From the NCBI GenBank assembly GCA_964304625.1, contig OZ199840.1, positions 9,982,001-10,046,000 of the forward strand: a DNA stretch of 64,000 nt, read 5' to 3'. The notes beneath the pieces were generated by a model that worked only from the letters and a program-made list of their open reading frames with translations, ran no database searches and had not been told where the DNA came from. This stretch comes from Kudoa neothunni (taxonomy: Eukaryota; Cnidaria). The translations under genes were made by a program, and so were the position numbers. Below, in pieces: positions 40,201 to 53,478 of this stretch. The stretch's first letter is position 1. Every line of letters begins with the position of its first letter.

Positions 40201-41808
40201 TAAGAATATAATAACTATCAGACTTTTCATAAAAAATCACCTAAAAACAGTTATGACATTAATAAAAACATAAAAGATACATCCAATTGATTGACAAGAC
40301 TTTGCAAATATTTTTCGATAAATTCCTCAAAAAATGATTCTATATACGTGTTTAACTCAGTATTCAATAACAGGGATCTGTTTTCGTAGGGTTGAAATTG
40401 TTTTTTTGTTTTTTTCATGTTGACTTTGATGGAATCTATCTCGTCGGTAACCGTATTTTGATCTAAAATAACATCAAATGTTTGAATTTTTATTGAAATT
40501 TTTGTGTGAAAGTCTGATTTAATACTCGAATGGGGTTTCTTATGTATAACATTAGACCCTCCGCCTGATAAAGTTAATGTCCCGCCGAATCGTGAATGTC
40601 TTCTTGTTATCGAAGTCGCACAAGTAGTGCTTGGGTCCTTTTCATCTACTTCCATCAAAAATTTGGATTGTTCATCCCTAATGGAGTTATTTTTAAAATC
40701 AATTTTCTCGTCAATATTAAATTCTCCTAACTTTTTATCAGCCTGTTTGCAACACTGTTCGGCACTGTTATACTGAACAATAAAAGAGATAATTTCTGTA
40801 GCGACCAATAAATAATTTTGCTATAATAATTTCATTAATTTTAATTTAATTGAAAAATTAATTACATTCCTTTGTTTATCAATATAATAATAAATAATAT
40901 CCTTAAAATTCGCTTCAAATAATTTTCTATGATGTAATGAAGTAATTTAAATAATTTGATTTCTTAATTTACATCACTAATTTATTATGAGATATAATAT
41001 CTTCTTTTGCTGTGACAGTCTGGACGTTGAATTATTTTAGCATTATAGACTGAATAGAAAAATCTACCGATACAAGCTCAACATCAGCTGTTTTAATTTC
41101 AAGCATATTTTTGATTATCAGTAATATTCTCTCAGGTTTTGAGTCACTTTTGCAACCTTTTCTTATCTATGTAGATATATAGATATTTTGTAAAATTAAA
41201 TAATTAGAATTTTTTAAGGATAATACATAATCGTGCAACATCTCAACTAAACACTCAATAGCACCACTCTCGATGAATATCTATAATAAACCTTAGATAG
41301 TTAATTTATAAAACTTGAAACCCTTTTGTAAGCCTTTAATTGTTTCGATAATTCCAACATATTCGACATATCACTACTATCCATCTTAGCTATCTCACAT
41401 TTGTCAACAACTTTATAGACTGGTGTTGTCAAATTTAATAGTAATCTATAAAAATTAAAAATCAAGAAAAAAGTGTAAATTATTGACTTTACGACAGTTT
41501 CCCTGTGTTCTGCCGAATTAATTAGAATCTTGATCAAATCCTACACAAAATTAAGCGAATCTATTGATAAAAATCAAATTAACGTTTTCTATGATATTCT
41601 CCTTTCCAAAAAGGCGCCTTTTTTCGTATGTATCAACGTCATCAACTCGCAAGATCTCTATCAACAATTCCAAACTTTCTATTGGAATTTGTCAGCTGAA
41701 ATCTACAACAAAAATTCCACCTCCGCATTCACTACTAACATAATAATTTTCTCCTTCGGATACACCTAATTTTTCACACAACTTTACAAGTTCGTGTTCC
41801 ATCTCCAT
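37261..41808 (-). CDS. TIMELESS: TIMELESS (replication-fork protection protein)
   Basis: A large minus-strand gene with many short introns. Exon 1 is 41808-41721 (MEMEHELVKLCEKLGVSEGE) and exon 2 is 41678-41584 (SLELLIEILRVDD), followed by DLIKILINSAEH and LLLNLTTPVYK, which line up with the N-terminus of animal TIMELESS. A landmark in the middle, RRHSRFGGTL at about 40570-40600, matches the RHSRFGG of human TIMELESS. Further exons include SFFNIYFLNLFLEISR with the following FAKYIL-like segment (38064-38513), a PKFRWNDPSLQYLRKVYLEY segment near 37640, and the end KKKIVFVDDDED. The protein works with TIPIN at replication forks and in checkpoint signalling in the nucleus. Not all exon limits were resolved. 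It is TIMELESS rather than the insect clock paralogue, as judged by the RHSRFGG and C-terminal match, but this is not certain. Confidence 0.88.
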
Positions 41809-42602
41809 GGCAACCAAACTATGAGATTAAATAGACCCGGTGTAACTGAATTGCGCGCGACCTCTGCCTCATAAATGGGCTCATGATCTGCAAACCACAT
41901 TTTCATTTACTTAACTGTTCTTAATAATTATACACTAATTTAAATGATCTTATTTTATTATTTTGGATTTGTGAAATTCCTTATATATAATTAATTGGTT
42001 CATTAATTCAGTGAGTAATACTTTAAATAAATTTTTTCTGAATGATTACTAACTTATTAAGTATGAGAAATATATATTTAATGAATTGAGTGATTTTATG
42101 AAATATATTTTTTCTGTAGTTATTTGAATTTGATTTGTATGAATGTATTGAAATTATACAAATTGGTTGGAAATTACTTATTAATCATTTTATACTAATT
42201 GAAAGAAAGAAATGGTAGTTACATTTTAAGTATATTTTTCCCTTTATTTTTGTATAATATGTATATTTTTATGTATAGAATAGATGTGATAATACATTTA
42301 TACCATTGTTCAGTCAATAAATACTCAATTAATTTTGGTTAAAAATTATTTATAAACATAATTTGAATGCGTTTATTAGTTTGTGTAATCTTTGATATAA
42401 ATTTCCTCCAATTCATTGAATACCTTTTTATTGATAACTTCGTATGGCTGAGGTTTTTATAAAATATATTTTAAGTATTCACGCTACTTTAGATTCTTAT
42501 AATTGTTTTAATAAGAAAATGGTTAGAATACTAATTTTAATCTTCTTAGGATTCAAATAATATTTATATAACAAATTATTATATTTAAAATAATAAATTA
42601 TT
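41809..42602. other. spacer upstream of TIMELESS
   Basis: Bases 41809-41880 are less AT-rich and probably the TIMELESS 5' untranslated region. The rest is very AT-rich with no gene. Confidence 0.4.
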
Positions 42603-43004
42603 TAATATAATGTTATATACATATAGATGTAATTTTTTGAGCATATTGTATGCAAATATTAATAGAGTACTTATTTGAAGTATAGCTTATAAGTAATTAT
42701 TGAAAAAGTAGATTTTAAAAACCTGTGAAAAATAATAAAAATTTATTTTTTTTATTTTTGTTTTATTATATGTGGAGAAAAAGTTTTTGAGTAATAATTT
42801 TATTGATTTGTACCGATATTGAATGGATTAAATTGAATGGGTATCTTCCGAAAAACATTTTTAAACCTATTCCCCAATACGAACTAACTGATTATTCATT
42901 TAATGAATATATGGACCATGATTAATAGAAACGAGCATTTCTAATAACCAAAACACTATACATTTATTACAATATTGATTTTAGTTCTGAGTAGACTTTC
43001 AGAT

Positions 43005-44286
43005 ATGAGGAATCGTTTATCAGTTATTTTTTTCCTGCAATTTTTGTGTCGCAATATCACCACATGTATAAAATAATGACTAATATATAAATTGTTGATA
43101 TACTCATAGTTAAAGCATTTGACTCGTATAAACTGGACTCTGGTGAGTTCCCCTATCAACATGATGGCACCACGGATGTCACCAAAATTCTCACCAGATT
43201 CTATGTAAGGGAAGATGGCACCTGCCAAAAATTTTATTATAAAGGAAGTGGTGGTAATTCCAATAACTTTGGTACTGAACATGAATGCATGGATCATTGT
43301 AAATAACATTAAGTTTGATAGATACTTATTTCGTATTTTAGTAAAAGACCTTAGTAAATGGGAAACTCTTCAGGGCTGTAAAGAAGGATACACTGCGCCA
43401 GGTCCATGTACTAAAAGTCCAGATATTACTAGATGGGGTTTTGTCGCCAGCGCAAACACTTGTTCACAATTTACCTACGGAGGTTGTGGTGGTAACAACA
43501 ATCGATTTGGCAATGAAGAAGATTGTAAAAGAGCATGTGAAGGTAATTATACTATGAATTAGCATTATTTATCTCTAATTTAGTGGGTGATGTAAAAGCT
43601 CCTAATGATTATGATTGTCATCTTCCGCCGAAATACCCCATAAGTGACGAGGTGAAAATTGCAATAGTGAAATCACAAGATTTACAAACTAAAAAGTGTC
43701 ACTACGCTATTGTTGATAAGACAGAAAACAGAGGAATATTCCCTTCTTTCAGCAAGTGTCTCTCAACTTGTTATGGTATCTTTTAAAATTATGCGTATAA
43801 TTTTAAAAAATAGAAGCAAGTGGTCTGATTGATGCTTGCGGAAAGGATGCACCATATCAAGACACTACCAGTAGCGGTAACACAGTAGTGAAGTTTTACT
43901 ACAATAAGACAGAAAAAGCATGTTTGCCATTTCTTACAAAAGCAAAATCTTCAGGATTTAATGAAAGCAACAACTACTTCAATACAGAAGAAGAATGTAT
44001 GAGCTACTGCCCAGTTGATGAGGGTAAAAATATAAAACAATTTTAAAATATTAATTAAAAATTAGATAAAATAAAAGAGATGACTTATCATGTATCAAAG
44101 GATATTTGCAACCTAACAACGGCACCTAAACAATCTGGATCACTGTCAGGGGTTATTAAATGGTACCACCATAAAAGTGGTGAAACTTCAACATGTACAA
44201 GCATAACTCATGGAGGAGTTGGAGATATTACCAGCTTCTTTGATTCTGCTGACGAATGCAATGCTTTATGTGGAAACGCACAATAG
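43005..44286 (+). CDS. multi-Kunitz secreted protein C1 (357 aa)
   Basis: Six exons read as 43005-43065, 43110-43298, 43342-43542, 43584-43775, 43814-44023 and 44066-44286, all with phase-1 introns of 38-44 bases. Exon 1 gives a signal peptide (MRNRLSVIFFLQFL). Domain 1 keeps Cys30 and Cys51 only (YYKGSGGNSNNF). Domain 2 is a complete six-cysteine Kunitz domain (YGGCGGNNNRF) with the loop GPC-TKSPDI and Thr at P1. Domain 3 (CHLPPKYPISDE...CHYAIVDK), domain 4 (KACLPF) and domain 5 (TCTSITHGGVGD) lack Cys14 and Cys38. It has no long C-terminal linker. The sister gene C2 lies 6.4 kb away in the second copy of the duplicated segment and differs mainly in domains 2-4. The product should be secreted. 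Inhibition of a serine protease by domain 2 is inferred, with a target other than trypsin given the P1. Confidence 0.92.
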
Positions 44287-44450
44287 GCCAATTTAAATAT
44301 TCATGATGGTGATTATTTTCATCATTAAGACTAATATAAAGGATCATCTTAATATTTTATATCCGTTGTGAATTTTTTGACGTCTAAAATATCATTAAAG
44401 ATATAGAATAAAAATGTTGAGACTACTTTTATTGTCAGAGAAATTCAATA

Positions 44451-46130
44451 CAGTAGGCAACCGATAATACGTGATCCCCTCAGCACCATCAAATAAAGTG
44501 CGTATTAAATGTTTCAACTAGGTCTTTAAAAAATCGAAAGTGATTATGCGTTGAAGTGAAGATTATTAAGGATTTGGATAGGCATTTCGTGATTCCAACG
44601 TTTTGTAGTTGTTACTAGTTTTTACAAACATTTTGATAGATAATACATCTCAGTAAATTAATTATATTTGGTTAAAACGCTTGAAATATTCAACCACACA
44701 AAAATATTGATGTATATTCTAAAAATGGGTAATGAGTGTTTATTTTTAGGTTTTACATCATTTTTGTATTGTTGAGATAAGTAATAAAAAAATGCTAGGA
44801 TATGTCAAAATCTATATATAAATTAAATTTGAAGTGCTTAAAAATCATAAATTTTGGTTTGTGTCGATTATTCTACTTTTAGATTAATTGAAAAAAATTA
44901 CTTAGTATTTTTGTTTTTAGTCACTTAATGGATATGAATATAGTAATAACTTAATAAATAAATTAATTAATTAAAATTTTTCATGTTTGAATTTTGGAAC
45001 AAATCTTGTTATATCATTTTTAATCATGAATAAAGAACGCAAAAAAATATATAAACTAAAAACCACATTATGTTACGCTTTCGTTAAATTGAAACATCTT
45101 CGTTCTAATTTTGAATAGAATAAATTAGAAAGTTTAGTTTTTAAAATACGAAGTCATTATTGAATATTTACAAACTTATTACTTACAGTTTAAAATAAAA
45201 AAAATCATTGGACAATTAATGACTTCGAATTTGTTAAAATTATAGAGAAATAATAATTCATTTGATGTATTTATCAACAACGTAGAGATTCCATGTGAAT
45301 CCGAATATGCTTTACTTAAAATTTATTCTCAGTTTATAGTTTAATTCTTTTTGAGCTTAATCTAATTAAATGATATAATTTTTTGTGATAAGAACAAAAA
45401 TAAAAAAACATTTAAAAAGGAAATAAATTAACAAGACGAATTGTAGGAAACGACTTTGTTTACGATTTTGTATGCGACACCGCCCGAAGTTTTGCACAGA
45501 AACTGTAGTACTGTAGTTTAGCTGATATTTTAAAAGAAATAAAATAGTTCATTCCAAAAAATAAAGCATTGCAGAATTTTGATAAGATAATTTCTCCTGA
45601 CATTGATTAGAAAAATCCACTGTAGCCAAATCACACAATGTTGTTACTACATTGACTTAATCTCTTCGAACTAGGGGATCCTCGACACTCGAAATTTCGA
45701 TGGTTCGGAGAATTTTTGAGGCTCCCAACCTCGACTCTCGATTTTTTGAAGTCCTAGTTGCAACCGATAATACGCGCCAGAGGTACATGCTCCTGTAATT
45801 TTATTTTATGTTTCCTCTATTTTTCTGCAAGGGTATTACACTGTTTATTTAAACGGAATAACAAAAAATATTTTTAAGATTATTTCGGCGAAAAACAATT
45901 CGAAATTTTTGTTTTAATCATATTTATTGATAAAATATTTGTATCCTTTTATATTGGAGTAAAATTTAGTGAATGATCAGTTCTAAAAAATTATAAATAC
46001 TATTTTGTTTTGTATTCATTCTTTAGCACAATATGAAATTTTTTATATCTTTACCGTAAAATCTTTATTCAAGTGCATCTATAACATTCTTTAATTGACG
46101 ACTAATATTATCTTGAAATAAAGTTTATTA
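44451..46130 (+). mobile_element. Tigger-like DNA element, left part (copy 1)
   Basis: Starts with CAGTAGGCAACCGATAATAC preceded by TA. It matches the element at 50840-55424 up to about 46130, where the duplicated segment ends; its right terminus is absent here. A subterminal inverted pair is visible (AACTAGGTCTTTAAAAAATC near 44515 and the matching GATTTTTTGAAGTCCTAGTT near 45735). No transposase was recognised. Confidence 0.6.
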
Positions 46131-46415
46131 TATTTTCATTACATTCGCTGAGTTTAAAAAAATCTAATTTATTAACATATTTGAAAAGCGATAAAATCTA
46201 TTATTCAGATCGAAACTTGTAATAGTATGCCGATCACCAAATTTCAGTTTTTTAAAAATTATTTAGTTCCTTTTAAATTAATTTGTACATTGACTTTTTT
46301 ATTGTGCCAAAAATATTAGGAAAACCACCATTAGGTATTTAAGTTCTCAGAGAACATTTAATCAACAATGCGGCCTGCAGAACCAAAAGTTGCGCCCACC
46401 ACTGATTTAGAATAA

Positions 46416-47003
46416 CAAAATTATGCGCGCACTTTCCGTTCAAATATAAATAGAGGTATTGAAGGAAATTAATGAGTAGTTTTAAGTTTATTTTACAAAT
46501 TATTGACCAATAATATAACGAACTTAAGTTTATGAGAAATTTAATTAACGAATAAAGTTCGTTTATTTATTAAACAAAATCATTAAGTAATTTGAATACG
46601 ACATTTAGTTCTTTTCAAAATCTTTCGATAAAAATTAATTTTCGCCTATTTTCTTCTAAATTTATATCCTTTTCTATTTATTTGTCTCCCGCAAACAGTG
46701 ATGCACACAGTTCCCGAGCTTGGCCAAAAATAACGTTTCGGATAACATTTTAATGAAATTTAAATAATTCGGGAATACAACAAAAATACGACATTAACAA
46801 TAAATTATATTGGCGTTGGTGCCGTGCCACCAAATTTTTAACTAAACGCCGGGATTGATACTTTCCTTCACAGAAAGAATCATAATTTAAATTTCGCTAA
46901 TCCAAATCGTTGAAAGTATGTTACTTACAATTTTTTAGTTATTTTTCAACTATAGGTTAATTTGAAATTTCTATATATTTTTGAATGTTATTAAGAAATG
47001 TCT
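46416..47003 (+). repeat. dispersed repeat family R, copy 1
   Basis: About 590 bases matching 62150-62743 at high identity. Starts GATTTAGAATAACAAAATTA. A shared stretch CAAATATAAATAGAGG is also found in the inverted copy at 48530-48970. No transposase frame is seen. The class is unknown. Confidence 0.8.
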
Positions 47004-48529
47004 CTATGCGAAATCTCCCCCAGGCTACGTTGGACAGTTCCCGCTAGTATATATAGAGCTGAAGTGTCCGTGTGTGTGTATTTGCAGAAGTACGCATGTG
47101 TCATGGAGAAACATTCTTTAAATACAGCTTTTCGTAAACATTTAGAAGGATGATACTATTAAAAAAATTCTTAATTTAATCAGAAGTACAAATATAATCA
47201 ACACCGCAGTAAGAAATATGGAAGTTTTTGGTTGTTTATTCAAATAACAAATTAGAAAACACCTGCGTAATATTAATGTTTGTTTACTTCAGAGTGATAA
47301 TCAAATTAAACGAACTTTTACTCACCATATACTAAGAGAATCTGTTAATTTTGGTATTGAGTGTTTCAAAAATGCTACCTACATAAGCCTGTTTGGAATA
47401 ATTTTATGACAAATAATACTATTAACGTTACATTTACAAGAGTTTCTGTATTCCCTTAAAATTTGTAGCATATTGCATTTTTCTAAAATGTAGATTCATT
47501 TTAAATAATTATACACACATTTTAAGCAAAAAAACTTATGATAGTTTTAAATAAAACACATAATTTGAGATTAAAGTTGTTGTCATCGAGGAATAATTTG
47601 GTAGTTCTAGAAGCATTCTAAAAACGACTTAAGGTGTATGTAGAGTTTTAAAATAGTTGAATTTTTGCGATATCTTAAATGAAAATTATGCTCCATTGGA
47701 ATTCTCGAGATGTGAAAATTTCTTTTTATCAAATATATCCATTGAGATTGAAACTATATTCATCTTTTCGATAAGTTTTTACTCATTTTTTGGCTTACCT
47801 GAACTTTATTGCAAAGCAGCTGCCATAACTAATTCGATAAGTTTCTATAATTGACAAGATAATTTTTTAAATAATGTTTAATTTCTTTGTAACCTAATTA
47901 TTCCTTACCACCAGACATAAAGGTTAATATTCAAGCCAATATATAATTTTCTTTTCGCTAATAATAATTCATTATGATATAAAAGTTGCATAAAAATATG
48001 CACCACTGCATTCTATATGTTATTTAAGAATTTATATTCACGATTACTTTTGCACATAATACAGTCCCTTCTCAATATGTTAATGTAAGTTAATAAGAAA
48101 TTATTGGTCTATTCGAACTAACCAATATTTTCACAACGTTTTTGTTAATCTAAGAATAGTTCAATACAAGGAAATTTTCCAGGACAATCAAACAATATGT
48201 TTATTTTTAAAAGGGGTGTACTCTCGAGAAAACCAGTTGATATTTAAGCATTACTGTAATTTTTCAAACCAAAAACATCTTTACGTTTTAGATTTAATTG
48301 TATTTTCTTATTTATATTTATATATTTTTGAACCAGTAAGTATTTTGATTAAAAATAAAGGTTTTATTCATTTTAAAATCGGAAAATTACGTTAAAATAG
48401 TGAAAACGTAAATTATCACTCACTAATTATTAAAACCTCATTAACAACCTTTGTAAAATTGCAAAAAAGGAGTAACAATTAATAATTTGTTTCCGATGCA
48501 ACTCATGTCGATTTTATTTTTTTTATCGT
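47004..48529. other. non-coding stretch between repeats
   Basis: AT-rich. No gene recognised in either strand. The short plus-strand frame at 47657-47854 has no recognisable features. Confidence 0.4.
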
Positions 48530-48970
48530 TTGTAGACTAATATAATAATAAATTTTATAACTAGGAGGATAAATTTTTATCGCAAAATTTTGAAGAGAAC
48601 TGTAAGTCCTATTTATGTAACTTAATGACTTTGTTTAATAAATGAGTGAACTTTAATCGTTAATCACATTGCTCATAAAATTAAGATCATTAATTTGTAA
48701 AGTAAACGTAAAAATACACATTAATTTTCTTCAATATCTCTATTTATATTTGAATGGAAAATGCGCGCATAATTTTGTTTTTCTAAATCTTCACATTGCA
48801 AAAATAATGACTAGCTTTAAAATGCAACAATTAAAACAGAATAATAAAATTTACGGGGTTTAACGTGCTAATTTGATTAAATCTTACGTAGAATTTCTCC
48901 ATTCAAAAATAAAACTAAAAGTTAAAATTTTCCATCACAGTGCTAGGAAAAGCTTGGCATTAGCGATAGT
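48530..48970 (-). repeat. dispersed repeat family R, inverted copy
   Basis: The reverse complement of this stretch aligns with about 61970-62410, beginning GCTAATGCCAAGCTTTTCCT. It is more diverged than copy 1, so it is older. Its end abuts the start of the second segmental-duplication copy at 48972. Confidence 0.75.
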
Positions 48971-49395
48971 TTAATATAATGTTATATACATATAGATGTA
49001 ATTTTTTCAGCATATTGTATGCAAATATTAATAGAGTACTTATTTGAAGTATAGCTATAACATAACTTAATTGTAAGTTATAAGTAATTATGGAAATAAT
49101 AGTTTTTAAATATCTATGAAAAATAATTATAATTTATTTTTTTTATTTTTGTTTTATTATATGTGGAGAAAAAGTTTTTGAGTAATAATTTTATTGATTT
49201 GTACCGATATTGAATGGATTAAATTGAATGGGTATCTTCCGAAAAACATTTTTAAACCTATTCCCCAATACGAACTAACTGATTATTCATTTAATGAATA
49301 TATGGACCATGATTAATAGAAACGAGCATTTCTAATAACCAAAACACTATACATTTATTACAATATTGATTTTAGTTCTGAGTAGACTTTCAGAT

Positions 49396-50674
49396 ATGAG
49401 GAATCGTTTATCAGTTATTTTTTTCCTGCAATTTTTGTGTCGCAATATCACCACATGTATAAAATAATGACTAATATATAAATTGTTGATATACTCATAG
49501 TTAAAGCATTTGACTCGTATAAACTGGACTCTGGTGAGTTCCCCTATCAACATGATGGCACCACGGATGTCACCAAAATTCTCACCAGATTCTATGTAAG
49601 GGAAGATGGCACCTGCCAAAAATTTTATTATAAAGGAAGTGGTGGTAATTCCAATAACTTTGGTACTGAACATGAATGCATGGATCATTGTAAATAACAT
49701 TAAGTTTGATAGATACTTATTTCGTATTTTAGTAAAAGACCTTAGTAAATGGGAAACTCTTCAGGGCTGTAAAGAAGGATACACTGCACCAGGTCCATGC
49801 TCCGGGACAACTATCACTAAATGGGGTTACGTCGCCAGCACAGGCACCTGTACTTCATTTACCTACGGAGGTTGTGGTGGTAATAATAATCGATTTGGCA
49901 ATGAAGATGATTGTAAACAAGCATGTGAAGGTAATCTTATTGTGAATTAGCATTATTTATCTCTTTATTAGTGGATAATCAAAAAGCCCCTAATAAATAT
50001 GATTGTGAACTTCCTCCAAAATACCCCATAAGTGATGAGGTGAAAATTGCAATAGTGAAATCACAAGAAACAGCAACTAAAAAGTGTCACTACGCTATTG
50101 TTGATAAGACAGAAAGCAGAGGAATATTCCCTTCTTTCAGCAAGTGTCTCTCAACTTGTTATAGTATTTTTTAAAATTATACGCATAATTTTAAAAAATA
50201 GAAGCAGACAGTCTGATCGAAGCATGTAGCAAGCAAGAACCACATCAAGATAATAGCAATGACAGTGATCATGTTGTGAAGTTTTACTATCGTCAATCGG
50301 TAAAAGCATGTTTGCCATTTCTTACAAAAGCAAAATCTTCAGGATTTAATGCAAACAACAACTACTTCAATACAGAAGAAGAATGTATGAGCTACTGCCC
50401 AGTTGATGAGGGTAAAAATATAAAACAATTTTAAAATATTAATTAAAAATTAGATAAAATAAAAGAGATGACTTATCATGTATCAAAGGATATTTGCAAC
50501 CTAACAACGGCACCTAAACAATCTGGATCACTGTCAGGGGTTATTAAATGGTACCACCATAAAAGTGGTGAAACTTCAACATGTACAAGCATAACTCATG
50601 GAGGAGTTGGAGATATTACCAGCTTCTTTGATTCTGCTGACGAATGCAATGCTTTATGTGGAAACGCACAATAG
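49396..50674 (+). CDS. multi-Kunitz secreted protein C2 (356 aa)
   Basis: Six exons at the positions expected from gene C1: 49396-49456, 49501-49689, 49733-49930, 49972-50163, 50202-50411 and 50454-50674, all phase 1. Signal peptide, domain 1 and domain 5 are identical in protein to C1. Domain 2 keeps all six cysteines but its loop reads GPC-SGTTI with Ser at P1, one residue shorter than C1. Domain 3 differs at several positions near its start (DNQKAPNKYDCE) and in the QETATKKC part. Domain 4 differs strongly before KACLPF. Domains 3-5 lack the Cys14-Cys38 pair. The gene is open throughout and probably active. A secreted inhibitor-like role is inferred from the family, and the changed loop suggests a different target from C1. 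Confidence 0.92.
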
Positions 50675-51158
50675 GCCAATTTAAATATTCATGATGGTGA
50701 TTATTTTCATCATTAAGACTAATATAAAGGATCATCTTAATATTTTATATCCGTTGTGAATTTTTTGGCGTCTAAAATATCATTAAAGATATAGAATAAA
50801 AAAAGTTAGGACTACTTTTATTGTTAAAGAAATTCAATACAGTAGGCAACCGATAATACGTGATCCCCTCATGACCATCAAAAAAAGTGCGTATAAATGT
50901 TGCAACTAGACCTTTAAAAAATCGAGGGTGATTATGCGTTGAAGTGAGGATTATTAAGGATTTGGATTGGCATTTCATGATTCCAAAGTTTTGTAGTTGC
51001 TACTACTTTTTACAAACATTTTGATAAATAATACATCTCAGTGAATAAATTATATTAGGTTAAAACGCTTGAAATATTCAACCACACCAAAATATGGATG
51101 TGTATTGTAAAATATGACGTAATATTTCATTGTATATTCTAAAAATGAGTAATGAATG

Positions 51159-51244
51159 TGTTAAGTTCTAGATATACTTTAATCCATATGCATAGTCACG
51201 TGTTTCAGTAGTTTATAAAATGAGCGTTTATGGTGGCATTAACA
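51159..51244 (+). repeat. 5' LTR of Gypsy 2
   Basis: Begins TGTTAAGTTCTAG and ends GGCATTAACA. Gag starts inside it at 51220. The following bases TTGGCGCAGTAGC are a candidate primer-binding site. Confidence 0.85.
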
Positions 51245-53478
51245 TTGGCGCAGTAGCTACTGTCGAACCGTTTGATGGGAAAAATGCAGAGGCATGGTGT
51301 GCTCGATTTGAATTATTGTTAGTTCATCGAAATATTCCACCAGAAAAGCACTCATTGGAACTACTAGTGTCATTGTCACCAATAGTATTTAAGATAGTGA
51401 CAGAGTCTGGATGGACAATGACATCTGATTATAATGGAATGAAACAATTCTTGCTTAGTAGATTTGGCTCCATTAAGGATGGCTATATCTCTCAGCGAGA
51501 ATTCTTCGAGTGCGTCCAAACCGATAATATGAACGTTATCGAATACGCAGAAGAGTTGCGTAGAAAAGCGGCTGTCACTCTCACTGGAGTTTCTATGGAT
51601 CAAATCAACAAGATGATGAAGAATCAATTCATCCACGGTGTGAGGAGTAAAGAAATTCAGAAAAACTTGATGATTAAGGATCCGGTATCTTTCGAAGATG
51701 CTCTTACTCTAGCTAGGAAGTTGGAGTTTGTGGCCAACAATACAATGGTGAGTGTTTCAGAAGTACCGACTCCTGAAGTTCTTGCAATTGGTGGTGTACT
51801 GTCTCAAATGATAAATGGTACAGAGAAGGTAATATCATTTGGAAGTCGCAATTTACTTCAGAGAGAAAGAAATTATTGTGCGACTCGGAAAGAATTGTTG
51901 GCTCTGGTGCATTTTGTGAAATTTTTTAAGAATTATCTTTCTGGAAAGAAATTCATAATTCGTACCGACCATAACGCTTTAAAATGGTTGTTGTCTTTCA
52001 GAAACCCAGAAGGGCAAGTTGCAAGATGGTTGGAGATTTTGGCGGAGTACGAATTTGAGGTAATCCACAGACCAGGGAAAGATCATGCGAACGCCGATGC
52101 ATTGTCTCGAATTCCGAATCCAAAGAATTGCAATGCGGTCGAAGTAAAGGGGTTCCCTGACGAGCTGATTCGAAGAGTTCAGATGGCTGATCCAAATGTA
52201 TCCCAAATTATTGGTTGGATGAAGACGAATAGAATGCCTCTTGTGGAACCAAAAGAACGGAGCGACCAAATTAGAATTTTATGGAAGTTGAGATCAATGT
52301 TGAAAATCGAAAATGATATACTCTATCGAGTTTTCAGAAACGACACCACAATGAAGACTAGACTTAGATTGATTGTACCAGACAGACTGAAAAAAGAAGT
52401 TTTGAAAGTTGCTCATGATAGCAGTACTTCGGGACACTTGGGGCACAACAAAGTGAATGAATTCGAATCTCGAAATTTTTACTGGCCATTTCAAAAGAAG
52501 GATGTGAAGAATTGGTGTGAATCGTGTCCAAAGTGCGCTGCGAGGAATCGACAAACAAAAAAGTTTGTTTCTGAGTTGAATACGGAAGTGTGTAGCTATC
52601 CTATGCAAAGAGTAGCTATTGATGTTGTTGGACCGCTCCGAGTGACTAGTAATGGGAATCGCTATATTGTAGTTATTCAGGATTACTTCACTAAATGGGC
52701 AGAAGCGTTTGCCATCAAAAACCAAGAAACCATGACGATATCACAAAAACTGGTAAAGCATGTGTTTAGTAGATTTGGACTTCCTCATACACTTCACAGC
52801 GACCAAGGGAGCAATTTTGAGTCTGCAATTTTTAAGCAAACATGTGAACTGCTTGGAATAAGAAAGACGCGTACATGCCCATACAATCCTAAGTCAGACG
52901 GCATGGTAGAGAGACTGAATCGTACCATAATTGATATGTTAAGCAAGGTTGTTGATCGACATGCGGAATGGGATTCTTTGCTACCGTTGGTTATGATGGC
53001 GTATAGTTCGGCGCCTCATAGTTCTTCGAAGTATTCTCCAAATTTCCTTATGATGGGACGAGAGGTTAAATCGGCGATCGAAATTGTTTTTGAAACTGGA
53101 AGTACCTTGCAAACGCTTGACGGTTATGTAAAAAATTTAAAATCAAATCTTACGATGGCATACAATTTGGCAAAAGAGAATATGGAGCTGTCACTGGAAA
53201 AAACGAAAAACCGATACAACAAGAAAGCCTATGGAAATCCTTACAAACCTGGCGAAATGGTATGGGTCCAAATTCCAGTCAGGAAAAATAAACTCGATCC
53301 ATTTTTCGACGGGTCGTATACAGTGAAGCAGAGAATAACAAATTCTACTTATCGCCTCGAAAAAAATGGAAAGCAATTCGTCACAAATTTTGATAAAATG
53401 AAACCATACAAGGCTAGGAATGAGAAATTATTGGATCCTGTTATCAACCTATAAAGCCAACAAATTGAAGGGGAAAAG

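Larger units (their letters stand above)
42603..46130. repeat. segmental duplication, copy 1
   Basis: Nearly identical to 48972-54990 once the Gypsy 2 insertion in the second copy is removed. It contains Kunitz gene C1 and the left part of a Tigger-like element. Similarity starts at TAATATAATGTTATATACAT and ends near TTTATTATATTTT. Confidence 0.92.

Noticed and set aside
42956-43309. Minus-strand frame of 117 codons, repeated identically at 49347-49700
   Set aside because: It is the antisense of Kunitz exons 1-2 and is identical only because the segment is duplicated.
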